A DNA stretch of 64,000 bases from Heloderma charlesbogerti (GCA_026122225.1 JANEZZ010002657.1:558001-622000), one strand, 5' to 3'; numbered from the stretch's first letter, positions 1 through 10,715 are shown. Notes: generated from the letters alone by a model not told the origin. Program-made: numbers and translations.

Positions 1-544
1 TGTACTTTAGCAAGATGGCAGGACTCGGAGGCTAATCCAGGGCTCCGTTTACATGGAACCAGAATGAGGAATGCTTTATGGTTATATCGGATTTTCATGA
101 AATCGGCGCTTTGGTCCATCAGGGGCACAAGAAGCAAGAAAAGCGGAGCACACGCTACCTAAAACCCTGCTTTCACGGGTCACACAGCACGTGAAACCCC
201 CATTTGTTGGGGTTGGGTGGGTGGAGTAGAATTGAACCTCATCAGCCCCATAGGTGCTGCTCAGCGAATGCGAGGGTCTTGTTCCCCGCCCCTGTCCAGG
301 CTCCCCTGCTCAGGGAAGTTTGCTGGGAGTGCTGAATTAAGCCCCTGCAATTTACCCCACACCTCTCCCCTCGCATCCACCATTGGGATAATGTGAAAGA
401 TTAAAAGATACTGCGCTGTTGTGAATGGGGAAAACAGGCTACATGATCTGAATGGGTGAAGCGGCTACTGTGCTCTTGTGAATGCTTGAGGCAAAACTGT
501 TTCAATACTTCAGTACTGTGAATGGGGAAAAGAGGCTGGGTATG
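1..544. other. no recognisable gene or repeat
   Basis: No coding frame or known repeat is recognised here. The phrase GAATGGGGAAAA recurs at about 423 and 522 and a similar phrase occurs near 1895, so this may be a degraded local repeat around the BovB insertion that begins near 545. Confidence 0.4.
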
Positions 545-1855
545 GAACCATCTATTGGTTCAAAACTGGGAAAGGAGTATGACAAGGCTGCATATTGTCA
601 CCCTGCTTATTTAACTTATATGCAGAGTACATCATGAGAAACGCCGGGTTGAATGAATCACAGGTCAGAATTAAGATTGCCAGATGAATTATCAACATCC
701 TCAGATATGCAGAAAATACCACCCTAATGGCAGAAAGTGAAGAGGATCTCAAGAGCCTCTTGTTGAGGGTGAAAGAGGAGAGTGCAAAAGCTGGTTTGAA
801 ACTCAACATTAAAAAAGCTAAGATCATGGCATCTGGCCCCATCACTTCCTGGCATATAGAAGGGGAAGAAATGGAAGCAGTGACAGATTTTACTTTCTTG
901 GGCTCCAAGATCATAGAATCATAGAATAGTAGGGTTGGAAGGGGCCTACAAGGCCATCGAGTCCAACCCCCTGCTCAATGCAGGAATCCAAGTCAGAGCA
1001 TCCCTGACAAATGGCTGTCCAGCCTCGTCTTGAAGGCCTCCAGTGTGGGAGAGCCCACCACCTCCCCAGGTAATATGTTCCATTGTCGTATTGTTCTTAC
1101 AGTCAGGAAGTTTTTCCTGATGTTCAGCCGGAATCTGGCTTCCTGTAACTTGAGCCCGTTATTCTGTGTCCTGCACTCTGGGATGATCAAGAAGAGATCC
1201 TGGCCTTCTTCTCTGTGACAACCTTTCAAGTACTTGAAGAGTGCTATCATATCTCCCCAGTCTGAAGAGTGCTATCATATCTCCCACCGCAGACGGTGAC
1301 TGTAGCCATGAAATTAAAAGACGCTTGCTCCTTGGAAGGAAAGCTATGGCACACCTAGACAGCATAGTAAGAAGCAGAGACATCACTTTGCCGACAAAGG
1401 TCCATATAATCAAAGCTACGGTTTTCCCAGTAGCAACTTATGGCTGTGAGAGCTGGACTATAAGGAAGGCTGACCGCCGAAGAATCGATGCCTTTGAACT
1501 GTGGTGCTGGAGAAGACTCTTACGAGTCCCCTGGACTGCAAGGACATCAAATCAGTCCATCCTAAAGGAAATCAATCCTGAGTGCTCATTGGAAGGACAG
1601 ATACTGAAGCTGAAGCTCAAATATTTTGGCCACCAAATGCAAAGAGAAAAGTCACTGGAAAAGTCACTGATGCTGGGAAAGATTGAAGGCAAAAGGAGAA
1701 GGGGACAGCAGAGGATGAGATGGCTAGATAGCATCACCGATGCAATGAATATGAACTTGAGCACACTCCGGTAGAGAGCGGAGGACAGGAAGGCCTGGCG
1801 TGCTATGGTCCATGGGGTCACGAAGAGTCGGACACGTCTGAACGACTGAACAACA
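545..1855 (+). pseudogene. BovB reverse transcriptase fragment (broken)
   Basis: Two blocks of the BovB ORF2 protein are readable. The first (to about 908) covers the RT catalytic region; the catalytic YADD box reads YAEN, so the copy is dead. The second (about 1286-1774) carries the RT C-terminal region with YGCESWTI and ELWCWRRLLRVPWTAR, typical of RTE elements. A TAG stop at about 1772 interrupts the last 30 codons, and the frame resumes to TKSRTRLND. The CR1 insertion separates the blocks. Confidence 0.9.
909..1285 (-). mobile_element. CR1 3' end inserted in BovB
   Basis: Reverse-complement CR1 3' UTR with the tail repeat (ATAGAATC)n at 911-925 and the family phrase GTAGGGTTGGAAGGGGCC. 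It lies inside the BovB reading frame, so it is younger than that BovB. At its 5' junction a 23-bp segment (1235-1257) is repeated at 1263-1285. Confidence 0.93.
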
Positions 1856-1865
1856 ACAACAACAT

Positions 1866-3316
1866 TGTGCATGGGAAAGCAGCCCTACTGCCAATGGGGA
1901 AAAAGAGGGAACGGGGGGGGGGGAGAACGGGGGGGGGAAGGGGGCGGCCCCACCCCTTGACCAGGTCACTGCCAAGTCACAGCCAGGTCACAGAAATAGG
2001 AATGCCCAGGATTTAATGAGGGGGCGGAGGGGCACACTGCAGTAGAATGCCCATGTTTATGGAAAAAAGACACCCTAAAAGGACTTTCCAAAAACATGCC
2101 TTTTCCAGAAGGAAGCAGCGGGACGGGGGGAGCAGGGGGCGGCTGCAGATTGGTGACAGCATCATCTGTCACGAACAACCCTGAAGTGCTGTCACCTCAC
2201 ACTAAATCAGACGTGTAGCTTGGGCCCTGGATTCTCTCTTTTCCTATGAACATTTAATGAACCCTAGGAGATGGCATGTTAAGGAACATTCACAGAATTG
2301 CAATTAATCCTATGACTGCTTACTCAGAAGTTCATCTCACTGGGTTCATTTGGTCCTACTCCAAGTAGAGCCAACTTGAATGTGATGCTAATTGCACGAA
2401 TACAATTCACATGCAAGTGTTTGTTACGTAATCAGAAGCTTGAGCAATCTGGGAGCCATGAGAGGCAGAGCGGGGAGTTTAATTATTTATCTCCTGCTGT
2501 GCCCCCACCCTCCAAAGCGACTATCTTCATTCCAGCAAAAGCTATCCCATGGAGACTTCCCTGGAAACACAACTAGCAGCTTCAGAAGGACGAGTGTTGT
2601 TAGGACCGTGGGAGGGAGTCCGAGACACTCCCCCTCCCCGCCCCACCCATGGTCCCAAGGCTGCGCAGGCTACTTCCCTGACAAAAAAGTGCATGTGGAC
2701 AGCATTCTCACAATTAAAGTCACATCTAGTTTGGCCCTAAATACGCTTATGATTGCAGTCTCACTCAACCCAAGCCTGTTTTTCCATTCTAAAATTAATT
2801 TTACAAGGGAGTTAAATTCTCCCCAAAAGCTGAGGAACTTCACACAGTCAGGGAGAAGAATTTTTGCACCTTAGGCAAAATGTTTGAGTCCATGGCGGGT
2901 GGGAGGGATGGCCAATGAGTTACTGCCTCATTTCCCGTTGGCACATCTTGCATATCTGTATTTTCCAGGGAAGCCATAAATAGAACCAATGGCAAGGCAG
3001 TTGCTCAGCATTGTTCTAACAGGTTGCACCCAGACATTAAATCATCCTTTGCTGAAAACTTGTTCAGCGCAGGGGAAGGGGTGTGAGCTGCTCTATGAAA
3101 GGTCTATTAATCTCCCTGCAAGCCCATCAACACTGTGCATATTTCCTTTTACTGGACTGGCAGAAGGGGTGAAAAGAGACTGTAGCCACTATGGCACGAT
3201 TCTGTCGCATGTGTGTTTGCAGCTTTCCCAATAGAGGCAGCAGACCTCTTCGTTTTCCTGTATCAAATGACCTCTGTATCAGGCAGCCCAGCGCTGCCTT
3301 GGATGTTAACTGGCTA

Positions 3317-3351
<35 letters not shown>

Positions 3352-3401
3352 CTGTGTGTATGTGTGATGTGACTGCTTATCAAATTTAATTAAAATAAAG
3401 C
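1866..3401. other. unassigned sequence with G-run and (AC)n
   Basis: No convincing gene. 1911-1946 is a G-rich stretch of several G runs with G-quadruplex potential. 2300-2400 carries a degraded phrase of the ACTCAGAAGT type that recurs in reptile repeats. The remaining short frames have no recognisable domain. Confidence 0.4.
3319..3348. repeat. (AC)15 microsatellite
   Basis: Thirty bases of uninterrupted AC dinucleotide, followed by a TGTGTGTATGTGTG stretch at 3353-3366. Confidence 0.97.
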
Positions 3402-4446
3402 ATTCAAAGAGTGTTTATCAATGGGACCTTCTCAAACTGGGGAGAGGTAACGAGTGGGGTACCGCAGGGCTCAGTCCTGGGCCCAGTGCTCTGCAACCTT
3501 TGTATTAATGACTTGGAGGAGGAGGTGCAGGGAATGCTGATCATATCTGCAGATGACACAAAATTGGGCGGGATAGCTAATACTTTGGAAGACAGAAACA
3601 AAATTCAAAGTGATCTGGATAGACTGGAGCGCTGGGCAGAAAACAACAGAATGACATTTAATAGGGATCAATGCCAAGTTCTGCCCCTAGGAAAAAGAAA
3701 CCAAATGCACAGGTACAAGATGGGGGATACGTGGCTCAAAAACACTACAAGCGAGAAGAATCTTGGAATTGTTGTCAATCACAAGCTGAATATGAGCCAA
3801 CGATGTGATCTGGCTGCAAAAAAGGCCAATGCTATTTGGGGCTGCATTAATAGAAGCATAGCTTCCAAATCCCAGGAAGTACTAGTTCCCCTCTACTCAG
3901 CACTGCTTAGGCCTCATCTGGAGTACTGTGTCCAGTTCTGGGCACCAAACTTGAAGAAGGATGCAGACAAACTGGAGAGGGTTCAGAGGAGGGCAACAAA
4001 GATGATCAGGGGACTGGAAACAAAGCCCTATGAGGAGAGACTGAAAGAACTGGGCATGTTTAGCCTTGAGAAGAGAAGACTGAGGGGAGATAGGATAGCG
4101 CTCTTCAAGTACTTGAAAGGTTGTCACAGAGAAGAAGGCCAGGATCTCTTCTCAATCATGCCAGAGTGCAAGACATGGAATAATGGGCTCAAGTGACAGG
4201 AAGCCAGATTCCGGCTGAACATCAGGAAAAACGTCCTGACTGTTAGAGCAATATGACAATGGAACCAATGACCCTGGGAGGTAGTGGGCTCTCCCCCACT
4301 GGAGGCATTCAAGATGAGGTTGGACAGCCATCTGTCAGGGATGCTCTGACTTGGATTCCTGCACTGAGCAGGGGGTTGGACTCGATGGCCTTGTAGGCCC
4401 CTTCCAACCCTACTATTCTATGATACTATGATTCTATGATTCTATG
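3402..4446 (+). mobile_element. CR1 LINE, 5'-truncated, with complete 3' end
   Basis: Begins inside the RT coding region at the CAAAGAGTG phrase and runs to the CR1 terminal repeat (ATTCTATG-type, 4414-4445). The 3' UTR is the sense version of the CR1 tails seen elsewhere in the window. No target duplication is obvious, as expected for CR1. Confidence 0.93.
3411..4196 (+). pseudogene. CR1 reverse transcriptase, C-terminal part
   Basis: An open frame of 261 codons covering the CR1 RT palm and thumb: GVPQGSVLGPVL, the catalytic box as SADDTKLGG (usual FADD, first residue changed), GWAENNRMTFN-like thumb and the C-terminal [13 protein letters not shown] / [15 protein letters not shown] region. 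It stops at 4194 before the 3' UTR. The N-terminal RT, the endonuclease and ORF1 are missing because of 5' truncation. Confidence 0.9.
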
Positions 4447-4893
4447 CTCCCTGGGGGCATCATGGCTCAAACAGATCTGTTTACATGGAAATAAATGAGC
4501 CCCCCCACAGACCCTAGGAAAGATCCTTCAACCACAATCCATTTCATGTGTCTTCAAAATTAATGGAGGAGTGACGTGGCAAGCAGTGTTTGACAACAGC
4601 AGAATGCCATAAGCAGACTGAGAGAGGGGGAGATGCCTCTGCTTGACAGACAATGGCGGTATGTGGCAGGGTGGTGCGGGGATTGGAATGATGCTGTAAT
4701 AAGAGAAAAATGACCAGGAGTGCCAACTTCACCAGAGAGGGAAATGTGGGGTCCCACAAGTCATGCATGTGCAAAAGGCCAGACATGGAAGGCCTGAGGG
4801 GCCTTCATTAAAGACAGGAAAGCTGCCATGGACTTTCCCAACAGCCAGAGCTAGCTTTCCTGCTGGAATTCTTCCCAGTGTAGTAGGATAATA
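4447..4893. other. no recognisable feature
   Basis: About 450 bp between the CR1 and the older L3-like element. Short frames only, without domains. Confidence 0.4.
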
Positions 4894-5204
4894 AAAAGAG
4901 CCCTGAAGCTGGATCAGGCCAAATGTCCATTTAGTCCAGCATTCTGTTCACAAAGTGGCCGACCAGATGTCCCAGTGGGAAGCCCACAAGCAGGACATGG
5001 GTGCAATAGCGCCCTCCCACTGGTATTGGGAGGCCTACTGCCTTTGATACTACGGGAGGTAGCATATAGCTATCATGACTAGTAGACATAGATAGCCTTA
5101 TGCTCGATGCATTTGTGCAATTTGCTTTTAAAGCCATCCAAGTTGGTCACCATCACTACATCTTGTGCTAGCCAGTTCCATGGTTTAACTATGTGCTGTG
5201 TGAA
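4894..5204 (-). mobile_element. L3-like CR1, 3' end (part 1 of 3)
   Basis: Reverse-complement 3' portion of an old CR1/L3-type LINE, recognised by the conserved phrase around CTGGATCAGGCC and the C-terminal coding remnant. It stops abruptly at 5204 at an L2 tail. The same element continues near 9656-9687 and 10217-10715, so a 4.45-kb nested block lies inside it. Confidence 0.75.
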
Positions 5205-5278
5205 TTTTTTTATTTATTTATTTAATTAAATTTCTTAATCGCCCATCTGGCCGGTCACCCAGCCACTCTGGGCAATGT
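5205..5278 (-). mobile_element. L2 LINE 3' tail (part 1)
   Basis: Reverse-complement L2-type 3' end: a TTTATTTATTTAA run followed by the conserved CGCCCATCTGGCCGGTC hairpin region. It is interrupted by a BovB at 5279 and resumes at 9087 and 9235. Confidence 0.75.
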
Positions 5279-5281
5279 GTT

Positions 5282-7369
5282 GTTTATTCGGTCAGTCGCT
5301 TCCGACTCTTCATGACTTCATGGACCAGCCCACGCCAGAGCTTCCTGTCAGCCGTCGCCACCCCCAGCTCCCCCAAGGTTGAGTCCGTCATCTCCAGAAT
5401 ATCAGCCATCCACCTTGCACTTGGTCGGCCCCTCTTCCTTTGGCCTTCCGCTTTCCCTGGCATCAGCATCTTCTCCAGGGTATCCTGTCTTCTCATTATG
5501 TGGCCTGAGTACTTCAGTTTTACCTTTCATATCATTCCCTCAAGTGAGCAATCTGGCTTTATTTCCTGGAGTATGGACTGGTTTGATCTTCTTGCAGTCC
5601 AAGGCACTCTCAGAATTTTCCTCCAGCACCACAGTTCAAAAGCATCTATCTTCCTTCGCTCAGCCTTCCTTATGGTCCAGCTCTCGCAGCCATAGGTTAC
5701 TACGGGGAATACCATTGCTTGAACTATGCGGACCTTTGTTGTCAGTGTGACGTCTCTGCTCTTCACTATTTTATCAAGATTTGTCATTGCTGTCCTCCCA
5801 AGAAGTAAACGTCTTCTGATTTCCTGGCTGCAGTCAGCATCTGCAGTAATCTTTGCGCCTAGAAAGACAAAGTCTGTCACTGCCTCCATGTTTTCTCCCT
5901 CTATTTGCCAGTGATCAATCAAGCTGGTTGCCATAATCTTGGTTTTTTTGAGGTTGAACTGCAACCCAGCTTTTGCACTTTCTTCTTTCGCCTTCGTCAT
6001 GAGGTTCCTCAGCTCCTCCTCGCTTTCAGCCATCAGAGTGGTATCATCTGCATATCTGAGATTGTTAATGTTTCTTCCAGCGATTTTAACTCCAGCCTTG
6101 GCTTCATCAAGCCCAGCACATCGCATGATGTGTTCTGCGTACAGGTTGAATAGGTAGGGTGAGCGTATACAACCCTGCCGTACTCCCTTCCCAATCTTAA
6201 ACCAGTCCATTGTTCCGTGGTCTGTTCTTACCATTGCTACTTGGTCGTTATACAGATTCCTCAGGAGGCAGACAAGATGACTTGGTATCCCCATCCCACC
6301 AAGAACTTGCCACAATTTGTTATGATCCGCACAGTCAAAGTTTTAGAATAGTCAATGAAACAGAAATAGATGTTTTTCTGAAACTCCCTGACTTTCTCCA
6401 TTATCCAGCGGATATTGGCAATTTGGTCTCGAGTTCCTCTGCCTTTTTCTAAACCCAGCTTGTCCATCTGGCAATTCTCATTCCATGAATTGCTGGAGTC
6501 TACCTTGCAAGGTCTTGAGCATTACCTTACTGGCATGTGAAATAAGTGCCACTGCTCGATAGTTTGAACATTCTTTAGTATTTCCCTTTTTTGGTATGGG
6601 GATATAAGTTGACTGTTCCAATCTGGTGGCCATTCTTGTGTTTTCCAAATTTGCTGGCGTATGGCATGCATCACCTTGACAGCATCATCTTGCAAGAAGT
6701 TAAACAGTTCAGCTGGGACACCGTCGTCTCCTGCTGCCTTGTTATTAGCAGTGCTTCTTAAGGCCTATTCAACCTCACCCTTCAGGATGTCTGGCTCTAG
6801 CTCACTGACCACACCGTCAAATCTATCCCCGATATTATCCTTCCTATACAGATCTTCCATATATTCCTGCCACCTTTTTTCGATCTCTTCTGCTTCTGTT
6901 AGGTCCTTGCCATCTTTGTTTTTATCATACCCATTTTTGCCTGGAATTTACCTCCAATGTTTCTAATTTTCTGGAAGAGGTCTCTTGTCCTTCCTATTCT
7001 ATTATCTTCTTTTGCTTCCGCGCACTGCTTGTTTAAAAATAATTCCTTATCTCTTCTGGCTAACCTCTGGAATTTTGCATTGAATTGGGCATATCTCCCC
7101 CTATCACTGTTGCCTTTTGCTTTCCTTCTTTCTTGGGCTGCTTCCAGTGTCTCAGCAGACAGCCATCTTGCCTTCTTGGTTTTCGTTTTCTTTGGGACGT
7201 TTTCTGTTGCTGCCTCCTGAACAATGTTGCGAACTTCTGTCCATAGTTCTTCCGGGACCCTATCTACTAAATCTAGTCCCTTAAATCTATGCTTCACCTC
7301 CACTGCATATTCATTAGGAATATTAGTGAGCTCATATCTAACTGATCTGTGGGTCTTCCCTATTCTCAT
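5282..7369 (-). pseudogene. BovB ORF2 linker and reverse transcriptase (frameshifted)
   Basis: Read on the minus strand: 7369-6899 is the linker between endonuclease and RT; RT motifs follow with GFRKGRGTRDQ-like residues near 6440 and YFCFIDYSK near 6370. A frameshift near 6345 breaks the frame just after YSK. 6315-5527 is then open for 262 codons with GVRQGCIRSPYLFNLYAEH and an intact catalytic YADD. A TGA at 5527-5529 ends it, and the last 70 codons (5496-5284) are readable in another frame to RKRLTE. At least two breaks, so inactive. Confidence 0.92.
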
Positions 7370-7370
7370 A

Positions 7371-7426
7371 GATCATAGAATCATAGAATAGTAGGGTTGG
7401 AAGGGGCCTACAAGGCCATCGAGTCC
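7371..7426 (-). mobile_element. CR1 extreme 3' scrap (about 55 bp)
   Basis: The repeated ATCATAGA tail and about 35 bp of CR1 3' UTR sit inside the BovB frame between the endonuclease and the linker. Either an extremely 5'-truncated CR1 insertion or one later reduced by deletion. Confidence 0.85.
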
Positions 7427-7429
7427 AAA

Positions 7430-8130
7430 ATTGTGCAATAAGAAGATCGTGATCTGAACTACAGTCAGTTACAGGTCTTGTTTTTACCGACTGCAGAGAT
7501 GTCCGCCACCTTTGACTACAAAGGACGTAGTCAATCTGATTTCGGTGTCAACCGTGTGGTGAAGTCCATGTATAAAGTCGTCTCTTAGGTTGTTGGAAGA
7601 GAGTGTTTGTTATGCACAGTGAGTTGTCCTGGCAAAATTCTATCAGCCTATGTCCCGCTTCATTTTCTTCTCCCAGACCATGCTGGCCTGTAATTCCAGG
7701 TGTCGTTTGACTACCCACCTTAGCATTCCAGTCTCCTGTAATGAAAATAACATCTTTGTTTGGCGTACTATCCAGTAGGTGCTGCAGATCCTCATAGAAC
7801 TGATCTACTTCTGCTTCTTCAGCATCTGTGGTTGGGGTGTATATTTGGATCACTGTGATGTTAAATGGCTTACCCTGAATTCGAACTGAGGTTATTCTAT
7901 CGTTTTTTGGATTGTATCCAAGCACTACTTTAGCCACTTTATTATTAATTATGAAGGCTACTCCATTTCTTTTGTGGTCCTCTTGTCCACAGTAGTAGAT
8001 CTGGTGGTCATCTGATGTGAAGTGGCCCATTCCAGTCCATTTCAGTTCACTGACACCCAAAATGTCTATATTTAATCTTGACATCTCCCCAATAACCACA
8101 TCCAATTTGCCCTGGCTCATAGATTTTACA
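7430..8130 (-). pseudogene. BovB APE-type endonuclease domain
   Basis: Minus strand. 8120-7548 is open for 190 codons and contains the apurinic-endonuclease-like motifs SELKWTGMG, YTPTTDAEEAEVDQFYEDL, and GDWNAKVG with the catalytic Asp/Asn pair. A TGA after TSPHG (about 7548) interrupts it. The domain continues in the same frame to IDYVLCSQRW and the SDH signature near 7445-7460. The enzyme would nick target DNA to prime reverse transcription; this copy is interrupted by the stop. Confidence 0.9.
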
Positions 8131-8201
8131 TTCCAGGTTCCTATGGTATGTTGATCTTTAGAACATGGGATTCGTTGTTCACCACCAGCACCGTCGGCCG
8201 C

Positions 8202-8946
8202 TAGGGATGTCAGAGAATTCCGCCACGGATCTCAGTGAGGCTGAATGCCAGTGCATTCGGCCCCCCGAACTCCGTGGAGGAACAGCCTGCCACCCCCCCG
8301 CCACCCTGTGGATCCCCCCTGGGACGAGACTTACCTGTGGCGGATCTTCCGGGTGGCGGCGGCTCCGGCGGCGGCTCCGGCGGCGACCGCTGCAGCGGCT
8401 GGTCCTCTGACCGGCTCCCGCCGCCGCCATTTCCAGGCTTGTAAAAAAAAAAAAGACATGATAGGCTACGTAAAGATTTACGTAACCTATCATGCTAGGT
8501 TTGAAAAACAACAACGATGTGATAGGCTATGTAAATCTTTACATAGCCTATCATGGTTGGGTGGGTTAAAAAAAAAAACCGCGTATGCAAATTTGCGTTC
8601 CTTATTTTTGCCGTCTTAATCTACGTAAATATTTATGTAGACTATGACGGCGAAAATAAAGGGGAACTCAAATAGCGTAGCGGGCGCTATTTGCGTCCCT
8701 TTTTGATTCGCCGTTTTAGCCTACGTAACTATTTCTACGGAAATCCGGCTGCGGATGGCTCTGGCGTGGCTGGGCCTGGCCGGCTGCTCTGCGGAGCTGC
8801 CGTGGAGCACAGCCGGCTGCGGAGGATTCCAGGGGGGAGGAACAGAGCACCTCCCCCCCCCGGCGAGGATTCCTGGGGGAGGGATGGAACGCTCCCCTCC
8901 CCATCAACATAATCCATGAAAGGTAAGTGACTTTCGTACATCCCTA
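8202..8946 (-). mobile_element. hAT element copy A (palindrome-rich family)
   Basis: 745-bp non-autonomous hAT inserted in BovB. Ends are TAGGGATG and CATCCCTA. Target duplication TCGGCCGC (8194-8201) / TCGGCTGC (8947-8954), 8 bp with one mismatch; the empty site is preserved in the sister BovB near 11068-11080. Interior has palindromes at 8457-8494, 8519-8555, about 8612-8652 and 8669-8700. Outward donors AGGTAAGT lie at 8336-8329 (minus) and 8921-8928 (plus). A short ATG frame starts at 8430 on the minus strand and opens into the first donor. No transposase. Confidence 0.93.
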
Positions 8947-9086
8947 TCGGCTGCTAGCCGTCCTTTCGGCTTTAAGCTAGCTGCGTCATCACATCTGGGG
9001 CTAGTTGAACTTATCCCCTGTTCCTCCCCAGTAACATTTTGACCATCTTCTGACCTGGGAGTCTCATCTTCCGATGGTATACCGAT

Positions 9087-9149
9087 AATGTACAATGGTA
9101 CAATTTAAAACAGTAAAATTATACATTAAAACATTATTTAAAAATACCC
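9087..9149 (-). mobile_element. L2 LINE (part 2)
   Basis: A-T rich L2 3' UTR that links the tail at 5205-5278 to the coding remnant at 9235-9655. The junction to the BovB fragment at 9150 carries a perfect 9-bp duplication, AAAATACCC (9141-9149 and 9235-9243). Confidence 0.65.
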
Positions 9150-9220
9150 TTGTTGTTGTTGTTCAGTCGTTCAGTCGTGTCCGACTCTTCGTGACCCCAT
9201 GGACCATAGCACGCCAGGCC
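9150..9220 (-). mobile_element. BovB extreme 3' fragment
   Basis: 71 bp of BovB 3' end in reverse complement (TTGTTGTTGTTCAGTCGTTCAG and GTGACCCCATGGACCA). Flanked by the 9-bp target duplication AAAATACCC, with 14 bp of extra A-T rich filler (9221-9234) at the truncated end. A second, independent BovB insertion into the same L2. Confidence 0.88.
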
Positions 9221-9234
9221 TATATAAAAAATAT

Positions 9235-9655
9235 AAAATACCCTAACCCACCCCAAATGCCTTCCTGCGTAACCAAGTTTTCAGTGTGTGGCAGAAGCTT
9301 ATTAAAGAGGGGGAATGGCAAAATTCCCTAGGGAGGGAGTTCCACAGAGTGAGGGCCACCACAGAGAAGGCCCTCTACCTCATCCTCACCAGCCTAGCTG
9401 TCCTGGCTGATGAGACAGAGAGAAGGCCATCCAAGGCTGATCTTGTTAAGTGGCCTGTCTGGTGCTCCTTGAGATAGGCTGGGCCAGAACTGCATAGGGT
9501 TTTAAAGGTCAAAACCAACACCTTGAATTTGGCCCGGAAAACAACTGGTAACTAGTGCAACTCCTTCAGCACCGGAGTGATGTGACCACGCCGGCGGCTG
9601 CCTTTAATCAGGCGAGCTGCCGCGTTCTGCACCAGCTGCAGGTTCCGAACTGTCT
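9235..9655 (-). mobile_element. L2 LINE ORF2 C-terminal remnant (part 3)
   Basis: Reverse complement. Reading the minus strand gives the L2 RT C-terminal region in broken frames (SLPR-type and TFKTLCSSGPAYL-like motifs near 9480-9520, WLPV-like and LQLVQNAAARL-like motifs near 9560-9650). It is continuous with the tail pieces at 5205 and 9087 once the two BovB insertions are removed. Confidence 0.75.
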
Positions 9656-9687
9656 TCAATGGTTCCCTTTCTCTGTCCTGAATCTTC
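9656..9687 (-). mobile_element. L3-like CR1 (part 2 of 3)
   Basis: A stub reading CTCTGTCCTGAATCTTC. It continues the old CR1 interrupted at 5204 and is cut at 9688 by a solo LTR. Confidence 0.6.
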
Positions 9688-10216
9688 TGTCAGGGGGCCC
9701 TAGCCAGCCTCTTTCAGTCAACTCCAGTAGCCAACTCCAGACACAGACAAAGGATTCTTTTCAAGGCTTTATTCCTTTTAGAACTTAATAACTCTATCAC
9801 CAGCAACTAAGCTATGAACAGCAGAGTAACCTATGACCCGAGTTGGAAACAGTTGGTCCCCGTTTGAACAAGAATCACTTGCAGACCCTGAACTTATGGG
9901 CTAGGGAGAGTCCCTCCCCTTTTCCCTTGGGACCTCTGGACGCGACCGTTGCTTGCGCGTCAAACGGGCGCTACGCCTCCTTTCTGCGCCCTCCATAGCT
10001 CGTCGCTCTTTGCATCTGCGTCGAGCATCCAGCCCTCCCTCCTCCTCCGGTCTTTCACTCCCAGGACTGCTATCTATGTCTGGAAGGCTGGCAGGAGGAA
10101 TCTCTGCCAGCTGCAGGGCCTGGGAGGGATGAGCGCGCTCCTCTCCCACGGACGGCTGTTCCTCCTCAGAATCAGAACTGCTCTGAAGTTCTATGGGCTC
10201 AGTGTCCACCCTGACA
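9688..10216 (-). mobile_element. Gypsy-type solo LTR, copy 1
   Basis: 529 bp bounded by TGTCAGG and CCTGACA. Perfect 5-bp target duplication TCTTC at 9683-9687 and 10217-10221. On the minus strand it contains an AATAAAG polyadenylation signal near 9765-9771. A similar LTR lies at 21140-21673 in the same orientation. The 5-bp duplication and TG..CA ends fit a Gypsy or similar LTR retrotransposon. The first 300 nt are open on the minus strand (to 9901) with an SSSDSEEE acidic motif that recurs in the second copy. Confidence 0.85.
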
Positions 10217-10715
10217 TCTTCCACCAATCAGCTTCATTAGATGACCCTGGTTATTATTATGAGAGATGGAGAAAAACTTCTCTTTATCCACTTTCTCCAT
10301 AATTTTATACATGTCTATTATGTCTCCAACCTTATTTATCTTTTTTCTAAGACGAAAGCCCCAGACATTGTAGCCTTTCCTCATAAGGGAGTTTCTCCAG
10401 TCCCCTGATCATTTTGCCTGCCCTTTGCTGTACCTTTCCAGCTCCACAATATTCTTTTTGAGATGTAGGGACTAGAACTATACACAGTATTCCAAGTGTG
10501 GTTGCACTATAGATGTTTATATGAGCATTATGATATTTGCAGTTTTATTCTAGATTCCTTTCCCAATGCTCCCCAACATGGAATTTGCCTTTTCACAGGG
10601 GTATTCTAGGTCAACATTTTCATTGAGTTGTCCACTACAACCCAAAGATCCCTTTCCTCATCAGTTGCTGCCAGCTCAGACCCCATCAGTGTATATGCAA
10701 ACTCTTTTCTTTCTT
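10217..10715 (-). mobile_element. L3-like CR1 (part 3 of 3)
   Basis: Continues the old CR1 after the solo LTR. The reverse complement carries RT C-terminal coding remnants and the conserved stretch around CACAGTATTCCAAGTGTGG and CATGGAATTTGCC. Heavily mutated, consistent with being the oldest layer of the nest. Confidence 0.75.

Larger units (their letters stand above)
545..1865 (+). mobile_element. BovB (RTE-clade) LINE, 5'-truncated, split by CR1
   Basis: The 3' part of an RTE/BovB retrotransposon. It starts inside the reverse transcriptase and ends in the BovB 3' signature followed by an (AAC)n tail near 1848-1862. A CR1 tail (about 909-1285) interrupts it; the two BovB halves join cleanly around the GSKIT / ADGDCSHE region. 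BovB is known from squamates and ruminants and is a classic case of horizontal transfer. Confidence 0.93.
5279..9086 (-). mobile_element. BovB LINE, nearly full length, nested
   Basis: About 3 kb of BovB once a 745-bp hAT insertion (8202-8946) and a 55-bp CR1 scrap are removed. The 3' end lies at 5279 and the 5' end near 9086. Candidate short target duplication AATGT occurs at 5274-5278 and 9087-9091. It carries endonuclease and RT domains, both broken, and sits inside an L2. Confidence 0.93.

Noticed and set aside
1724..1975. Proline-rich minus frame
   Set aside because: Translation of G runs adjoining the antisense of BovB.
3127..3348. 73-codon frame of CVCVCV repeats
   Set aside because: A translation of the (AC)n microsatellite.
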